From: Petaurus breviceps papuanus
Taxonomy: Eukaryota > Chordata > Mammalia > Diprotodontia > Petauridae
Assembly (NCBI GenBank): GCA_028583685.1
Contig: JAMXIF010000042.1
Location: 22,689,425 to 22,753,424 of the forward strand
Direction of reading: 5' to 3'
Length of the DNA stretch: 64,000 nucleotides
Part shown: piece after piece, positions 23,831 to 35,984 of the stretch
Layout: every line of letters starts with the position of its first letter
How positions within the stretch are numbered: position 1 is the stretch's first letter
Made by a program: the position numbers and the translations under genes
The notes under the pieces: generated by a model
Databases searched by the model: none
What the model saw: only the letters and a program-made list of their open reading frames with translations
Told to the model about the DNA's origin: nothing

Positions 23831-25440
23831 CTTCTGAAGGTTGGGGAACTCCATTAAGAATGGAGGTTTCTCTTTAAGAGAAGTGCTACTCAATTTTCTT
23901 CTGACACATTTTGGATATTCCAGTCTTTTAAAACTAACCTTTAGAGAACCTAGAAAATTAAATAGTCTAATCTAAACAATTTCACACTCTTTGAAAAGGG
24001 TTTAAAGTCCATGCTATGGGTGTCTACTCTTCCATTTTAATGTAAAGGGTATCATAAAATGTTTAATGGTTTCATAAAATAAGTGATCCATTCGGAATAC
24101 CATTTCAGCTCCTTGGCAACCTAAAGGAGGAGCTTGATATGCCAGGGTTGAGCCTGCCATATGGATGAATAGCAACTCTTGTTTCTAAGCTTTTTGGAGG
24201 TTTCCAAGCTGTCTTTTGGCATCTGTTCCATGCATGCTCCATTGGCAGCCATTTCTGCACTGCTGAAAAGAAGAGTGAGAGATTTTTTGAAGGTACTATT
24301 AACATTTTTCGTCAATTAGAAAATGCATGATCACCTAATTGCTTTAACATATTCAAGATGGCCCACCTAGGAGAGTTGGAACCAAATAGAGACTTGTAGC
24401 TGAAAATGCCTTCACCTCTGTTAAAGTCCCCAGTTTATACTTAGCATGACATTAAAATAAATATAAAAATCTAGCCACTATCAAAAATATCATATTAATT
24501 GTCTGCCAGTTAAGAAATCTGCATATTTGAATAAATGATATGTTTCCTTAGAAAACTGAGAACGATTTGGAGATGTTGAGAGATTCCCAAATTAATAACT
24601 TTGAGGAAGCCTGCGCTAAAGCCACATTGTGAAGGAGGAAACAGTTTATCTTCAATGGGCTTCTATCTTCCTTTCTGGGCTCTCCACTTCTATTTTGTTG
24701 CCCATGCTCCCCCCCCCCATCTTTTCATGTCTTCATTTGATCTCAGTCATTAAGAAGCTTTGCTAAATGATCCTCACCTTTCTTATCATCACCTCCCCTC
24801 ATACCATAGGCAAGAACACAAGTAGGTATGAACATATGAGTATATACACAGAGTCATATAAAGAACCAGGACATTTAAATGTAACAGGAAAAAAAATGTA
24901 TCTAAAGATATAGATTCTAATCCTAATTAAATCAACTCTTTCTTTGAAAAAAGGCAACTTTTGCTAGAGGCTATCACAGTACAATAACTACCCATAATGC
25001 CTACTTCATCAATCCCCCAAAACTAGTTTTCTACCTGAAAAACAAACAACACCAAAAAGGAGAAATTGTTAAAATCTACATAGTCCTCCCCACTTTCCCC
25101 CAAATTCCCTCACAAAAAAAATTTTTTTAAATACTTATTTATGCATGTATTTACTTCTACTCATTCTTCGGTCCTTGTCTGATCAGCAATTATGTGGCAG
25201 CAAATAATTTACCTTTGATTTTGGGCCTTTATATTGGTCTAAATTGGCAAAGGATTCTGTGTAGGGCTTTCTCTATCCAGTGGTGGATAACTGCGACAGC
25301 ACTTAAAAGTTACTAATATGATTCACAATACCATAAATATTATAAAGCAAAGCAAAATTATGCAAAAGAGCACTGGATTTGGGGACAGACAGAAGGCTTG
25401 GGATTGATTATTGGCTCTCACACGATGACTAGGTTTATCT
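23831..25440. other. Unassigned intergenic DNA
   Basis: About 1.6 kb with no recognised repeat, apart from a short C-run (24712-24718). I found nothing exon-like. Confidence 0.4.
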
Positions 25441-25449
25441 TTCCCCTTT

Positions 25450-25800
25450 ACTTGCATCCCCAGTAAAGCATAAACTCCTTGTTATCAGGGACTGTTTCTT
25501 TTTGTCTTTATTAATAACGATGACTGATTATGATGATAACAGTATTAATAATACAATGCTTAAAGTTTGCAAAATATTTTACAAATGTTATCTCATTTTG
25601 TCCTACAACAATCTTTTGAAATAGATGATGTTATTATCCCCACTTTAGAGAGGAGGACACTGAGTCAGGGAAGCAATTAAATTACTCACTCAAAATCACA
25701 CATGTAGTAAATGTCTGATTTCAGGCATTCCTGACTTCCATTGCCCCTATATATTTAGTTTAGCACAGTACCATGTCAATACTAGGTCCTTAATAAATGG
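25450..25800 (+). mobile_element. L2 tail fragment plus CORE-SINE
   Basis: 25455-25515 (cataaactccttgttatcag, then a 'ggactgtttctttt' block) is an L2 3' UTR trace. 25555-25800 is a CORE-SINE: 'gtttgcaaaatattttacaa', 'tgttatctcattttgtcc', 'tccccactttagagagg', ending in the L2-like tail 'agcacagtaccatgtcaa' and 'ccttaataaatgg'. Confidence 0.65.
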
Positions 25801-26079
25801 TATATTGTATCATATAACTTCTCTAGCTCTCAGTTTTTTTTCATCTTACCGCAGGTTTAGTAATGCATGCCATGCTTGTCTCCTAGGACAGCTACTATGA
25901 TCAAGTGAAATAATGGGTGTGAAAGAGCTTCATAACTGCTAAATGTTATGTAACTCCATAATGCTATTATTAATCATAGTTAACTTAACCCTCTTATTCC
26001 AATTACCTGAAAGTAGGAAAATAGAATCGTCTATTTGCACAAACATACATGAAAATTGATTTATATTTGAACAGAATCA

Positions 26080-26225
26080 TAGAGCTCATCTAGTCTAAAA
26101 TATCATTTTCAGATGAGAAAACAGGTATAGAAATGGAAAGTAACCTGCTCAAGGTGATACATGAGGTGGGAGAAGCATGATTCAAACAAAATGCCTATGA
26201 TGAAGCCAAATCTAGTATTTTCTCC
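26080..26225 (-). mobile_element. CORE-SINE fragment
   Basis: 'acagaatcatagagctcatc', 'ttttcagatgagaaaacagg' and 'cctgctcaaggtgatacatg'. It is the same kind as the copy at 8822 and is strongly diverged. Confidence 0.55.
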
Positions 26226-26455
26226 ATCCTTTTCCCCCTCATTCATTGCTTCTCTCTTTCCTTCAATTTTCCCACTCTATACCCCTCTCTTCAATGCACT
26301 AAGAAAAAGCCAGTTTCCTTGTGAGATCCAAAAGTAATGAAATCAATGAAATCCACATATTAGTTTCCTAATAGAAATCATGCTTTCTCCTTAGTATGCC
26401 AGTAAATGGGCAGGGTTTTGTAAGACTGGCTCTGTACCTGGAATAACTGTCTCTT

Positions 26456-26737
26456 CTAGTCAATTCTGATGAAATGCACATATGGAAGATACTCGCTGCA
26501 AACTTTTCCCACATAAGTTATCATAACTATTCTTGTTCCAAAGGGGGCACCTGGTCTCCCTATTTTTCTACTGAATTCAAATGGGTCTCCATCTAAGGAC
26601 GCATTCCTTACTCCTCCAAATTTCATGAGATGTTTTGATGAATACCAATTTGATTTTTGAATATTAGGAAGATATCCTGATAAAAGTGATACATTAGCAG
26701 AAAAGACATTCGTGATATCCAAATGGGTTTTATAGAA
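26456..26737 (-). other. Unassigned open stretch, about 94 codons
   Basis: The minus strand is open for 107 codons from 26779, but the first part lies inside a CORE-SINE, leaving about 94 codons of unique sequence. It contains NVSLLSGYLPNIQKSN and FSRKIGRPGAPFGTRIV. I recognise no domain, and no clear splice acceptor precedes it. The composition looks more protein-like than other chance frames here, yet length alone does not exclude chance. Confidence 0.2.
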
Positions 26738-26890
26738 ATAATAATAGTTCATATGTATATAGCATTTTAAGATTTGCAAAGTTTTACCTATATTATCTCA
26801 TTTAATGCTCAACAGTATGTGTTTTATTGTCCCTATTTTATAGTTGAGAAAATTGAATTTCAGATGAATTAAAATTACGTGTTTGAGATA
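26738..26890 (+). mobile_element. CORE-SINE fragment
   Basis: 'atagttcatatgtatatagc', 'ttaagatttgcaaagtttta', 'ttatctcatttaatgctc' and 'ttttatagttgagaaaattg' give the same order as the CORE-SINE at 25555. Confidence 0.6.
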
Positions 26891-27505
26891 TCTAGGTCAT
26901 TTTGAGGTCTATATTTTTTGTATGAGGATTTATATCTGTTAGTTCAAGAGAGGTAGTTTATTTCCGATATGTGATTCTAACTACAATGCTTATTACATCT
27001 TTGGTCTGAGCTAAATTTTGCAAATCTTAATCAATATGTTGCAAAATTTCTACCTTTTCCTTACATAATGTGCATTGATCATTAAGAGAGGCTCCTTAAA
27101 AACAATTCTTTTGTTTTTGTTGGTAGTGATATCCTGGTCCGGAATTACCATTATAAATCGTTTATATGCTACCTTGTTGTTGACATGTTGTTGACAGAAT
27201 TCATGCATAGGTAATACATAGTGGTACTTTTGATTCTATTCTTTAGTTTTTCAGAAATTTTATGTGGAAAGAAAACATTATCAGTTATATTTAATAATTA
27301 TAATGGGATGTTTCCATTATGAGCTTTCATCACTAATCACTGGTGTCTGCTTCTTCCAAAATATATCTGTACCTATTATGTGTTAAGAGAATATTTGTTA
27401 TTATTCTTTCAGCTCATTGGCAAGTGAGTGAAAATCTTTCTAGACCCTGTATACATAATGATGGGTTCTTTAATATGGTACTTCTTAAAAATGGTATTTC
27501 CATAT
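26891..27505. other. Unassigned intergenic DNA
   Basis: I recognise nothing here. It ends at the left duplication of HAL1 copy B. Confidence 0.4.
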
Positions 27506-27767
27506 CTGTTTTTGTTTGTTTTTTTCAAATGCTTTATTAACTTCTGATTTACATCATTCATTTCTGCAAGATATTGAGTTACAAATTTTCTCCCCGTTTT
27601 TCCCCTACCCACCTCCCCAAAATAGAAGTCCCACAGGATATCCCCTCCTCCAAATTACTCTCTCCCATACCCCTTTCAACTTTTCCAGTTGATCTCTATG
27701 CACCAGTGCATGTATAACTTATTTCCCAATTACATGGAAAATAGTATTAATAATAGTATATAGATAC

Positions 27768-27835
27768 ACACACACACACACATATATATATTATATATAT
27801 ATGTATATATATATAATATATATATATATATTTGA
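27768..27835. repeat. (CA)n(TA)n microsatellite inside HAL1 copy B
   Basis: A CA tract then a TA/TG tract. It occupies the same element position where copies A, C, D and E have AT-rich or GTT-type simple repeats. Confidence 0.9.
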
Positions 27836-28582
27836 GTATTTGATTTTAAAACTTTGAATTCCAGATTCATTCCCTTCCTCCCTTGTCTCCCACCCTTGCT
27901 GGGAAGATAAGCAGTTCAGTATAGGTTGTACAGGTGTGGTTAATGCAAAACAATAACATAATAGACATATTGTAAAAGACTATTTCCCTCCCTCCTATCC
28001 CACCTCCCACTTGTTCTATTCTCTACTTTGATCCTGTCCCTTTTCAAAAGTGGGGGCTTCCAATTTCCCTCCCCCCAGCCTGCCCTCCCTTCCATCATCC
28101 CCCTCTTATCCTCTTCCCCCCCTACTCTCCTGGAGGTTGAGATACACTATTTAGTGTGTATTTCATTCCCTCCTCAAGCCAAATTCAATGGGAATAAGGT
28201 TGACCCATTCCCTTTTGCCTTCCTATTCTTCACCTCCATTGCAACCATTTTCCCTTACCTCTTCTATATGAGATAGTTTACCACATTCTGTCTCTCCCCA
28301 TCTCCTCTCATTATATTCCTCTATCACCTCTTAATTTCAACTTTTAAGTATCATCCCTTCCTATTAAATTGGTCCTTTGCCCTCTATCTATGTATACCTG
28401 TAAACATATATACACACATTCATGTATGTATTCATATGCCCATATACCCTCATATATATATTTGCATTCCATTCAACTACTGAGAAAAGTCTCATGAGTT
28501 ACAATTATAGTTTTTCCATGTAGGAATGTTAATAGTTCAACTTTGATAACTTCCTTATGATTTATTTTCCCTGTTTGCCTTC

Positions 28583-29565
28583 TTATGCTTCTCTTGCTTC
28601 TTGTATCTGAATGTCAAATTTTCTATTGAACTCTGTTTTTTTCAACAATAATGTTTGAAAGTCCTCTATTCCACTGAATGACCATATTTTCCCCTGAAAC
28701 ATAATACTCAGTTTTGTTGGGTAGGTGACTCTTGGTTTTCATCCCAGCTTCTTTGACCTCTGGAATATCATATTCCAAACCCTTCGATCCGTCTGTATAG
28801 AAGCTGCCAGATCCTGGGTTATCCTGATTGTGTTTCCAAAATATTCAAATTATTTATTCCTGGCTGCTTGTAATATTCTCTACTTAATCTGGGAATTCTG
28901 GAACCTGGCTATAATATTCCTAGAAGTTTTCTTTTTGGGATCTTTTTAAGGAGGTGATCAGTGGATTCTTTCAACCTCTATTTTGCCCTCTGGTCCTAAA
29001 ATATCGAGGCAGTTTTCTTTGAGAATTTCCTGGAAGATGGTTTCTAGGTTCTTACTTTGATCATGGCTTTGAGGTAGCCCAATAAGTTTAAGTTATCTCT
29101 CCTGGATCTATTTTCCAGGTCACTGGTTTTTCCCATGAGATATTTCACATTGCCTTCTATTCTTTCATTTGTTTGTGTCTGTTTAACAGCATCTTGATTT
29201 CTCATAAAGTCATTAGCTTCCATTTCCTCCAATTTAATTCTGAAGCAATGATTCTCCTTAGTGAGCTTTTGAGATTCTTTTTCCATCTGGCGAATTCGGC
29301 TTTTTAAGGCATTCTTCTCCTCATTGCCTTTTTGAGCCTCTTTTGCCATTTGAGTTAGTCTGTTTTTTAAGGTCTTATTTTCCTCAGTCAGGCTGTTGAC
29401 TCTCATTTCATAATTTTCTTGCATTGTTCTCATTTCTCTTCCCAATTTTCCCTCCACTTTTCTTATCTGTTTCTTAAGGTCCTCTATGGCCTGTAACCAG
29501 ATCGTATTTTTCTTTGGAGCTTCTGATGCAGATGTTCTGACTTCACTGCCTTCCTCTTGTTTCAT
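28583..29565 (-). pseudogene. HAL1 ORF1 (L1 ORF1p-like), copy B, longest open copy
   Basis: Starts at 29565 with MKQEEGSEVRTSAS and stays open for 173 codons to 29044. This covers the whole coiled coil (QAIEDLKKQIRKVEGKLGRE, EENKTLKNRLTQMAKEA, ENHCFRIKLEEMEANDF) and the linker SDLENRSRRDNLN. The C-terminal RNA-binding part continues in another frame down to the stop at 28583-28585 (REA stop), so there is at least one frameshift near 29050. The heptad pattern is well kept. The protein would bind element RNA; no endonuclease or RT accompanies it. Confidence 0.85.
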
Positions 29566-30635
29566 GCTTTACTCCTTTTTGTCCCCCAAATAGGAATCTA
29601 ATGTTGGAATCTTCTGTCTGCTTTGTTTCCTTTGCCTGGTCTTGTTGCCCCACAGTCAGTTGACCCCTGGGCTTTTTGCCACAGTAGGACTCTGCCACCA
29701 GACAGGGGAGCTTTCCTCCCAAACGCTGGGGTTTTCTCAGCTGCCAGAAGTATTAGATGGGTGCCCTCTCTGAGGTCTCCACACACTCTGGCAAGCTGGA
29801 ATTACACCCCAGGACCTCCACCCTAGACTGCAATCCAGATCCAAGAAGATTAAAACAAGAGAGATACCCATCAGACTAGTGCTTGGTCCTCCTATGCTCT
29901 GCAGGCCAGGAGCTGAAGCTGCCATGTGGCACTGGCTGGTGGTGCCAGGGTCTCAGTGACTTCTCACCTCGGGGACAAAAGCCACTCACTCACACTCCCT
30001 GGGTCCCAAAGTCCAGACTGCACTGACCTCTCACTTTGTCCTTTGTATCTATGTGTTGATGAATCTGGAAAGGACCACAGCTGCTAATGATCTGGAGTCC
30101 CTCCAGCTGGTGGCTGCTCAGGCCCTCCCTGGGGCTAAAACCTCTGGCTCACAGGGGCCTGGGCTCAGATGCCAAAGCACTGTGCTGGCCAATTTCTGCC
30201 AGCCTGCTTGGCTTTCCTCAGTGGGAGGTTAACTTCTCTGTGTCATTTTGTGGGTTGTACAGCTCCAAAGTTTGTTTAGAATCCCCTTTTACATGGATTG
30301 GGGAAGGTGGAACCTGGAGCACGGGCCAGGGTCCTGCTTCTACTCCACCATCTTGACTCCACCCCCCTGTTTTTGTTTGATTTTAATTCTGAAGGAGTAA
30401 GTCAATATTCACCATGTGTAGATGGTAATTGTTTTGAAAATGTTTTTCTATAAAGCTTTGATTGCAGGATGTCATGTTATATTAACATATTCAACTAAAG
30501 TTTTCTCATTGATAATTTTATGCTCAGTAGAATTCCAATAGATTTGCAAGTTTTGCCTTCAGCTGTTGATACAATTTCAACTCTGGGCTCTAGCTAAAAG
30601 ACTTGGCTAAGGCTATGTTAAGAATTTTTGAAGGA

Positions 30636-30795
30636 GGGGTGGGCGGCCAGCTGTCTCAGCAAGTAAGAGTACTGGCTCTAGTATTGGGATGACCTGGAGA
30701 TTGAATCCTGGGATCAGACACTCAGCACCACACCCAGAAATAACTGGCTGTGTAACCTTGAGCAAGTTACTTAACCCTGATTGCTTAAAAAATAT
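30636..30795 (+). mobile_element. tRNA-derived marsupial SINE (W-like type)
   Basis: Sense copy: 'ggccagctgtctcagcaagt', 'ggatgacctggagattgaat', 'ataactggctgtgtaacctt', 'gagcaagttacttaaccctg', then an A-rich tail. A 13-bp duplication aatttttgaagga flanks it (30623-30635 and 30796-30808). Confidence 0.85.
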
Positions 30796-30808
30796 AATTT
30801 TTGAAGGA

Positions 30809-31295
30809 AGCAAGGAAACAAACATCCAGCAAGCACTGACTATCTGTTAGGCACTTGCTAAAAACTAAGAATACAAATACATGCCAAAAGAAAGACAATC
30901 CTTGTTCTCAAGGAGCTTCCATTTGTATACAACAAGTAAAAGGAAGTTGAAAATGCCAGGGTTATGAGGTGTGAAGGAATGATGTTATAGAGACATGGTT
31001 TTGAAGTAAAAAAAAAAAGTCAGGAACACGTTCAGGGAGAGAATGAAAGCAATGCTCTTGTCCCCTGCACAAAATGGAGGCTTAAGGAGGCACTCACCAA
31101 TGTAGTTCAGGAGGCCTTGTGGAAGAATATTCCATAGCTAATGGGTTGTAGGGATGGTAGGCATGATGGTAGGGATTGAAAAGTGAGGAAGTACCAGACA
31201 TTGAGTGAATTTCCAGGATGAGGCTGCAGTAGAAGGGTGAATTTTTTAAGTCCAGAGGAAGTCAAGAATAGGTCTAGGAGAATTTTGCCCTTATT
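30809..31295 (-). mobile_element. L2-type LINE, antisense
   Basis: 'ctgttaggcacttgctaaaa', 'gacaatccttgttctcaagg', 'agcttccatttgtatac', then 'ttgtggaagaatattcca' and 'gtaccagacattgagtga'. This is the reverse complement of an L2 3' region, extending inward. Confidence 0.6.
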
Positions 31296-33100
31296 GAAAT
31301 CAAATATCAATTTAAATATTAGAGAATATTTCCATGAGATGAATAAGCTATTTCATATGTTTTTCAGTAATGCCACATATATTTAAATGATATGTCTACA
31401 TAAAATAATTTATAAGATATTTTGATTCAGTTTTCCTCTCTAATTTGCAAATCATCCTTAGTTTTTTTCTTTTTTTTTTCTAGAGAGAGAAGATAATGAA
31501 TTTAAAGCTAGGTACAACCATAGTGGGCTTAAACTATCTCCCTGATAATTGCCATGTGTCATAGCAACTGTTCTCAATGTCATAGTTTTGGTGGCATGCT
31601 TCAAAAAGAAAAATAATCCTATAAAAATCAAGTATTGTCTCATTCTCACTATGTTTGGATCTATTGTTATTATAGAGTTTCGTATTCTTATTTGGATGGG
31701 TATTATTTTTTATTAATTATGTAATCATCAGCAATCTTATATGGGGAATGGTAAAAGTCTTTAGTTTTTAGTATTTAGGAATAACTAGGTAGAAGAAACA
31801 GCTTGGCTATATGGCACATTAGTTTATTTATCTCCTCCCCTTAACCCCAACCATTTTTCTCTTTAAAACTGTAGGATCTCAAGAAAAAGGACACTTGAAA
31901 CACAACTCGCCAAGGGAGTAATATGAGCAGATGGGAATTATTTAGGTAGGATAAGGAACATATATTTTTCTTTCCAAGTTATACTGTTATAAATTTTCAC
32001 CCCCTAGCTCCTCAATGGCTCCCTACTTTACCACTTCCATTCCTTAATCTCACTTCCCCCACTACTAATTAGCTGGCTATAAGTGGCTTTCAGCATGAAA
32101 TATTTCATATTAACAACTCAGCATCAGATTAAAATGGGAAGTCAAAGTGCTGGAATTTACTACCAGGTGTTCTACAAAGAATGTAGGAGGTTTTATAGAA
32201 AACCCACAAAATTCCTCAATACCCTACAAAATCCACAACCCACACTATCAGAATGTAATGGATTTAAGCTGAGAATTCTATAAATACCACACTATAAGGG
32301 ACTTACTCTGATAAAGCATATTAGGGGCATATTCATGACACAGGATGTTGACATTTGAATGGTAGTCATAATTAAAAGTGGAGTTTAGCACCTCATTAAG
32401 ATAAATTGAGGAAATTCACACCTCTCTCCTGGTGCTAACACCAGTCTTTCAGGATGTGAACTCAAAGGAATGAAGTTGGTATTGCTGTGAAAGCTGAATT
32501 TCTAACAGAAATGCAAATGAGAAGCTCTGGTTTAATAAAAAAAAGATCCAAAGTTTCAAAAGTATTAGGATAAACTTAAAGATCAAAGTATAAAGTCACT
32601 AGTCATGTCAGCCCCTTTGAAAAGCAACTAAAATCATTAAACCTGGTCTTTTGGGAAGGGTGAACTTCTTTGGCCCAGGTGATGCACCAGATAAGACATC
32701 CAGGAGGAGTCTGAAGCTGCTGAAAGCAAGATTGAAAGAATAGCCATAGAGGAAGAAGGACAAAAGGCACCTCATGATATTGCCTAGATTTCAGCTTGCC
32801 TATTCACCATCAAGGGGAAGGAAATTTAGGTAAAGACAATAACATGAGTCAAGATGCTTAAACACCTATAATGAAGTACTGATGAATGTAAAGAATGAAA
32901 AGAAACACAAAAGGTAGGAAAGCAAGGAAGGTGAATGAATAAAGCAATCAAGATTCATAGAAGATGACACAAGAAGGGAAATTTTGTTAATATCTTTCAA
33001 AATTAAATCTATATCTTTTTAAAAAAACTTACATGACAGTTTATGGTTTCCAAAAAGATATATTTCCATTATTTAAATATGAAAATGTTGGTTGATTATT
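31296..33100. other. Unassigned intergenic DNA
   Basis: About 1.8 kb with no recognised repeat family and no convincing exon. There is a poly-T tract at 31461-31481. Confidence 0.45.
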
Positions 33101-33109
33101 TTAAATATA

Positions 33110-34958
33110 TTTATTTCATTAAATAGTACCTAATTACATGTAAAAAAATTAACTTTTTAAAAATTTGCATCCCAGGTTCTCTTTTTCGCACCTTTATCCT
33201 ACCCCTTGAGAAAGCCAACAATACAATATTGATTATACATGTGAAGTCATGGAAAACATATTTCCATATTAGTCACGTGGTGAAAGAAAACACACACAAC
33301 AACAACAACAACAGAAATTTTAAAAATATGCTTCGATCTGCTCTCAGAGTTTATTTCTTCTCTCTTTGGAGGTGGATAGCATTTTTCACCATTTGGAATG
33401 ATTGTCTATCATTGTCTTGATTAGAGCAGATAAATCTTTGAAAACTGATCATCTTTATGATATTGCTTTTACTGTGTATAATGTTCTACTAATTCTGCTC
33501 CTTTTACCCAGAGTCCGTTCATATAACTCTTCATAGGTTTCTCTAAAACCAACCTGCTCATCACTTTTTTGTAATAAAGTAGTATTCCATCATAATCATA
33601 TACCACTACTTATTTAGTCAGCCTCTAATTAAATGTCTTTTCCTCAATTTCAAAACCTTTACCACCCCAAAAGCAGCTGCTATAAATACTTTTGTGCTAT
33701 TAGGTTCTTGATGTTTTAATTTAATCTCTTCGGGATACAGAATAAGCAGAAGTATTTCTCAGTGGAAAAAAATCCATGGTTTTTTAATGCTTTGGGCTAA
33801 GTTTCAAACTGTACTGCAGAATACTTGGACCATTTCATAACTCCAACAACAGTGCATTAGTGCACATATTTTCCCACATCCCCTAAATTTTTGTAATTTT
33901 CTGTTTCTGGTTTCTGTCATGTTAGCCACTTTAATAGGTATGTAGTGATGTCTCAATGTTGCTTTAATTTTCAATTTTCTAATCAATAGTGATTTAGAGT
34001 ATTGTTTTGGTGACTAGTAATAAATTTGATTCCTTCTTCTGAATGCTGCTTGTTCAAATCATTTGAGCATTTATCAATTGGAGAATGGATCTTATTTTTA
34101 TAACTTTGACTCAGGTCTTATTTATTTGAGAAATGAGGTCTTTATTAGGAAAAAATAATCTTGCTATATTTTTTCCAGTATCCTCTTTTCCTTCTAATTT
34201 TGGCTTCATTAGTTCCCCCCCCCCCCCAAAAAAAAAGCTTTTTTAAAAATTTAATGTAATCAGAATTATCCATTTTATTTCTTGTGATCCTATCTATCTC
34301 TTGTTTGGTAAAAATTTTCCCTTATTCATAAATCTGACAGGTATATTTTTCTATGCTCCTTTAATTAACCTATATATCAGCTTTTATGTCTAGAACCTTT
34401 ACCTCTTTTGATTTTATTTTGGCATATGGAGTGAAATGTTGGTATATCCGTAGTTTCTCCCAAACTGCTTTCCAGTTTTCTCAGCAATTTCTTGTCAAAT
34501 GCTGATTTTTTACTCCCAAATCTTGTGTCTTTGGGTTTATAAAATACTAGATTATTATGCTCATAAAACTGTTTTTATTGGGTACTTAATCTATTCCACT
34601 GATTCATCACTCTATTTCTTAGATAGCACCAGGTTGTTGTTGTTTTATTTTTTTATGATTGCTTTTGTATAATATGGTTTGAAATCTGGTACTGCTAAGT
34701 CACCTTCCTTCACTTTTTTTCATTGATTCCTTTGATATTCTTGATCTGTTGTTCTTGCAGATGACTTTTTTTTTTACTATTTTAACTAGCTCTATAAAAC
34801 AATTATTTGTTAGTTTGAGAAGTCTAGAACAGAATTAATAAATTAATTTAGATAGAATTGTCATTTTTATTATATTGGCTTGTCCAACTCTTGAGCAACT
34901 AATGTTTCTCCAATGGTTTGGATCTGACTTTATTAGTGTGAAAAATGTTTTTTATAGT
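33110..34958 (-). mobile_element. L1 LINE, antisense: 3' UTR and C-terminal ORF2
   Basis: Same order as the L1 at 0.6-2.3 kb and 56.6-58.4 kb: 3' UTR at 33110-33560, then 'aactccaacaacagtgcatt' (33840), 'tttatcaattggagaatgg' (34070), 'caggttgttgttg' and 'gaaatctggtactgct'. Its ORF2 continues after an insertion at 34959 and resumes at about 35390. A C14 tract followed by an A-run lies at 34217-34240. There is no intact frame. Confidence 0.85.
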
Positions 34959-35388
34959 CTTCAACATTTACTTTTATAAGATTTTAAATTCCACTTTTTT
35001 CTCTCTTTCTCTTTTCCCCTCTCACAAATATGACAAACAATCATATATAGGTTATATATGTACAATCAAATTAAACATATTTCAAAATTAGTTATGTTGT
35101 AAAAGAATTAGAACAAAAAAGGAAAAATGAGAAAGTAAAAAAAAATTAAAAAGTGAAAATAAAATACTTTTATCTGCATTTAGACTTCATGTTTATTTTT
35201 CTGTATGTAAATAGCATTTTCAATCACGAGTCCTTTGGAATTGTCTTAGATCATTGTATTGCTGATAAGAACCAAGTCTATCAAAGATGACCATCAAATA
35301 ATGTTACTGGTTCTGTGTACAAGGTTCTCCTGATTCTGTTCACTTCACTCAACATCAGTTCTTGTAAGTTGTGAAAAGTATTCTGTAA
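34959..35388 (-). mobile_element. L1 3' end nested in the L1 above
   Basis: An antisense L1 3' UTR ('ggttatatatgtacaatc', 'tagttatgttgtaaaagaat', 'gatcattgtattgctgataa') interrupts the ORF2 phrase 'ttttttatagtc | ttgttcatatggttcc', which is continuous in the copy at 58.4 kb. It is a 5'-truncated later insertion. Confidence 0.75.
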
Positions 35389-35984
35389 TTTTGTTCATAT
35401 GGTTCCAGGGTTTTCTTGGCAGGTAACTTCCCAAGTATTTTATATTGTCTTCAGTTTATTTATTTGTTTGTTTATTCATTTCTTTGTTAGCCATGTTGTA
35501 AAATATAATAGACAAAAGACACCAAGGAAACTAAATGAAATGTGTACTTTATTTTACATCCAGACTCCTTTAGTGCTATGGAGGTGCAGAGTGTTTTTCA
35601 TCAGAGGTCCTTCAGAATTATCGTGGGTCATTGCCTTGCTGAGGGCAGCTAAGTCATTCACAGTTGATCATCACACAATATTGCCTTTACTGTATACAAA
35701 GTTCTTCTCAATCTGCTCATATTTTTTTTTCTTTTCTTGGCGTTTATTTAGTTTTATATTTTTCCCCAGTAACATGTAAAAACAATTTTTAACATGTGTT
35801 TTTAAAACTTTAAGGTCCATTTCTCTCCCTTTCTCCATCCCCACCCCGGTTATTGAGAAGGCAAGCAATTTGCTAACTAATTTTGAAATGTGTCTAATTT
35901 GATTGTACATATATAACTTATACATATGCACTGGTACAAAACATACCTTTAATAAGCATGTTGTGAAAGAAAACATAGACATGT
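35389..35984 (-). mobile_element. L1 remnant followed by two further L1 3' ends
   Basis: 35389-35465 resumes the older ORF2 ('ggttccagggttttcttggc'). From about 35470 an L1 3' UTR ('agccatgttgtaaaatataa', 'cacagttgatcatcacac') starts, and at about 35740 another begins ('gagaaggcaagcaatttgc', 'aagcatgttgtgaaagaaaa'). All are antisense. The boundaries are approximate. Confidence 0.65.

Larger units (their letters stand above)
27519..30366 (-). mobile_element. HAL1-like half-L1, copy B, near full length
   Basis: Minus-strand copy of about 2.85 kb with a perfect 13-bp duplication ctgtttttgtttg (27506-27518 and 30367-30379). Its 5' end is at the right: rc of 'ccaccatcttgactccaccc' gives the L1-style 'gtcaagatggtgg' start. 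The 5' UTR lies at 30366-29566 and ORF1 at 29565-28583. A 3' part without ORF2 follows, ending in a poly-T run (the element's A tail) at 27519. A (CA)n/(TA)n microsatellite at 27768-27835 lies between the two tail modules. This is the copy with the longest intact ORF1 segment. Confidence 0.88.
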
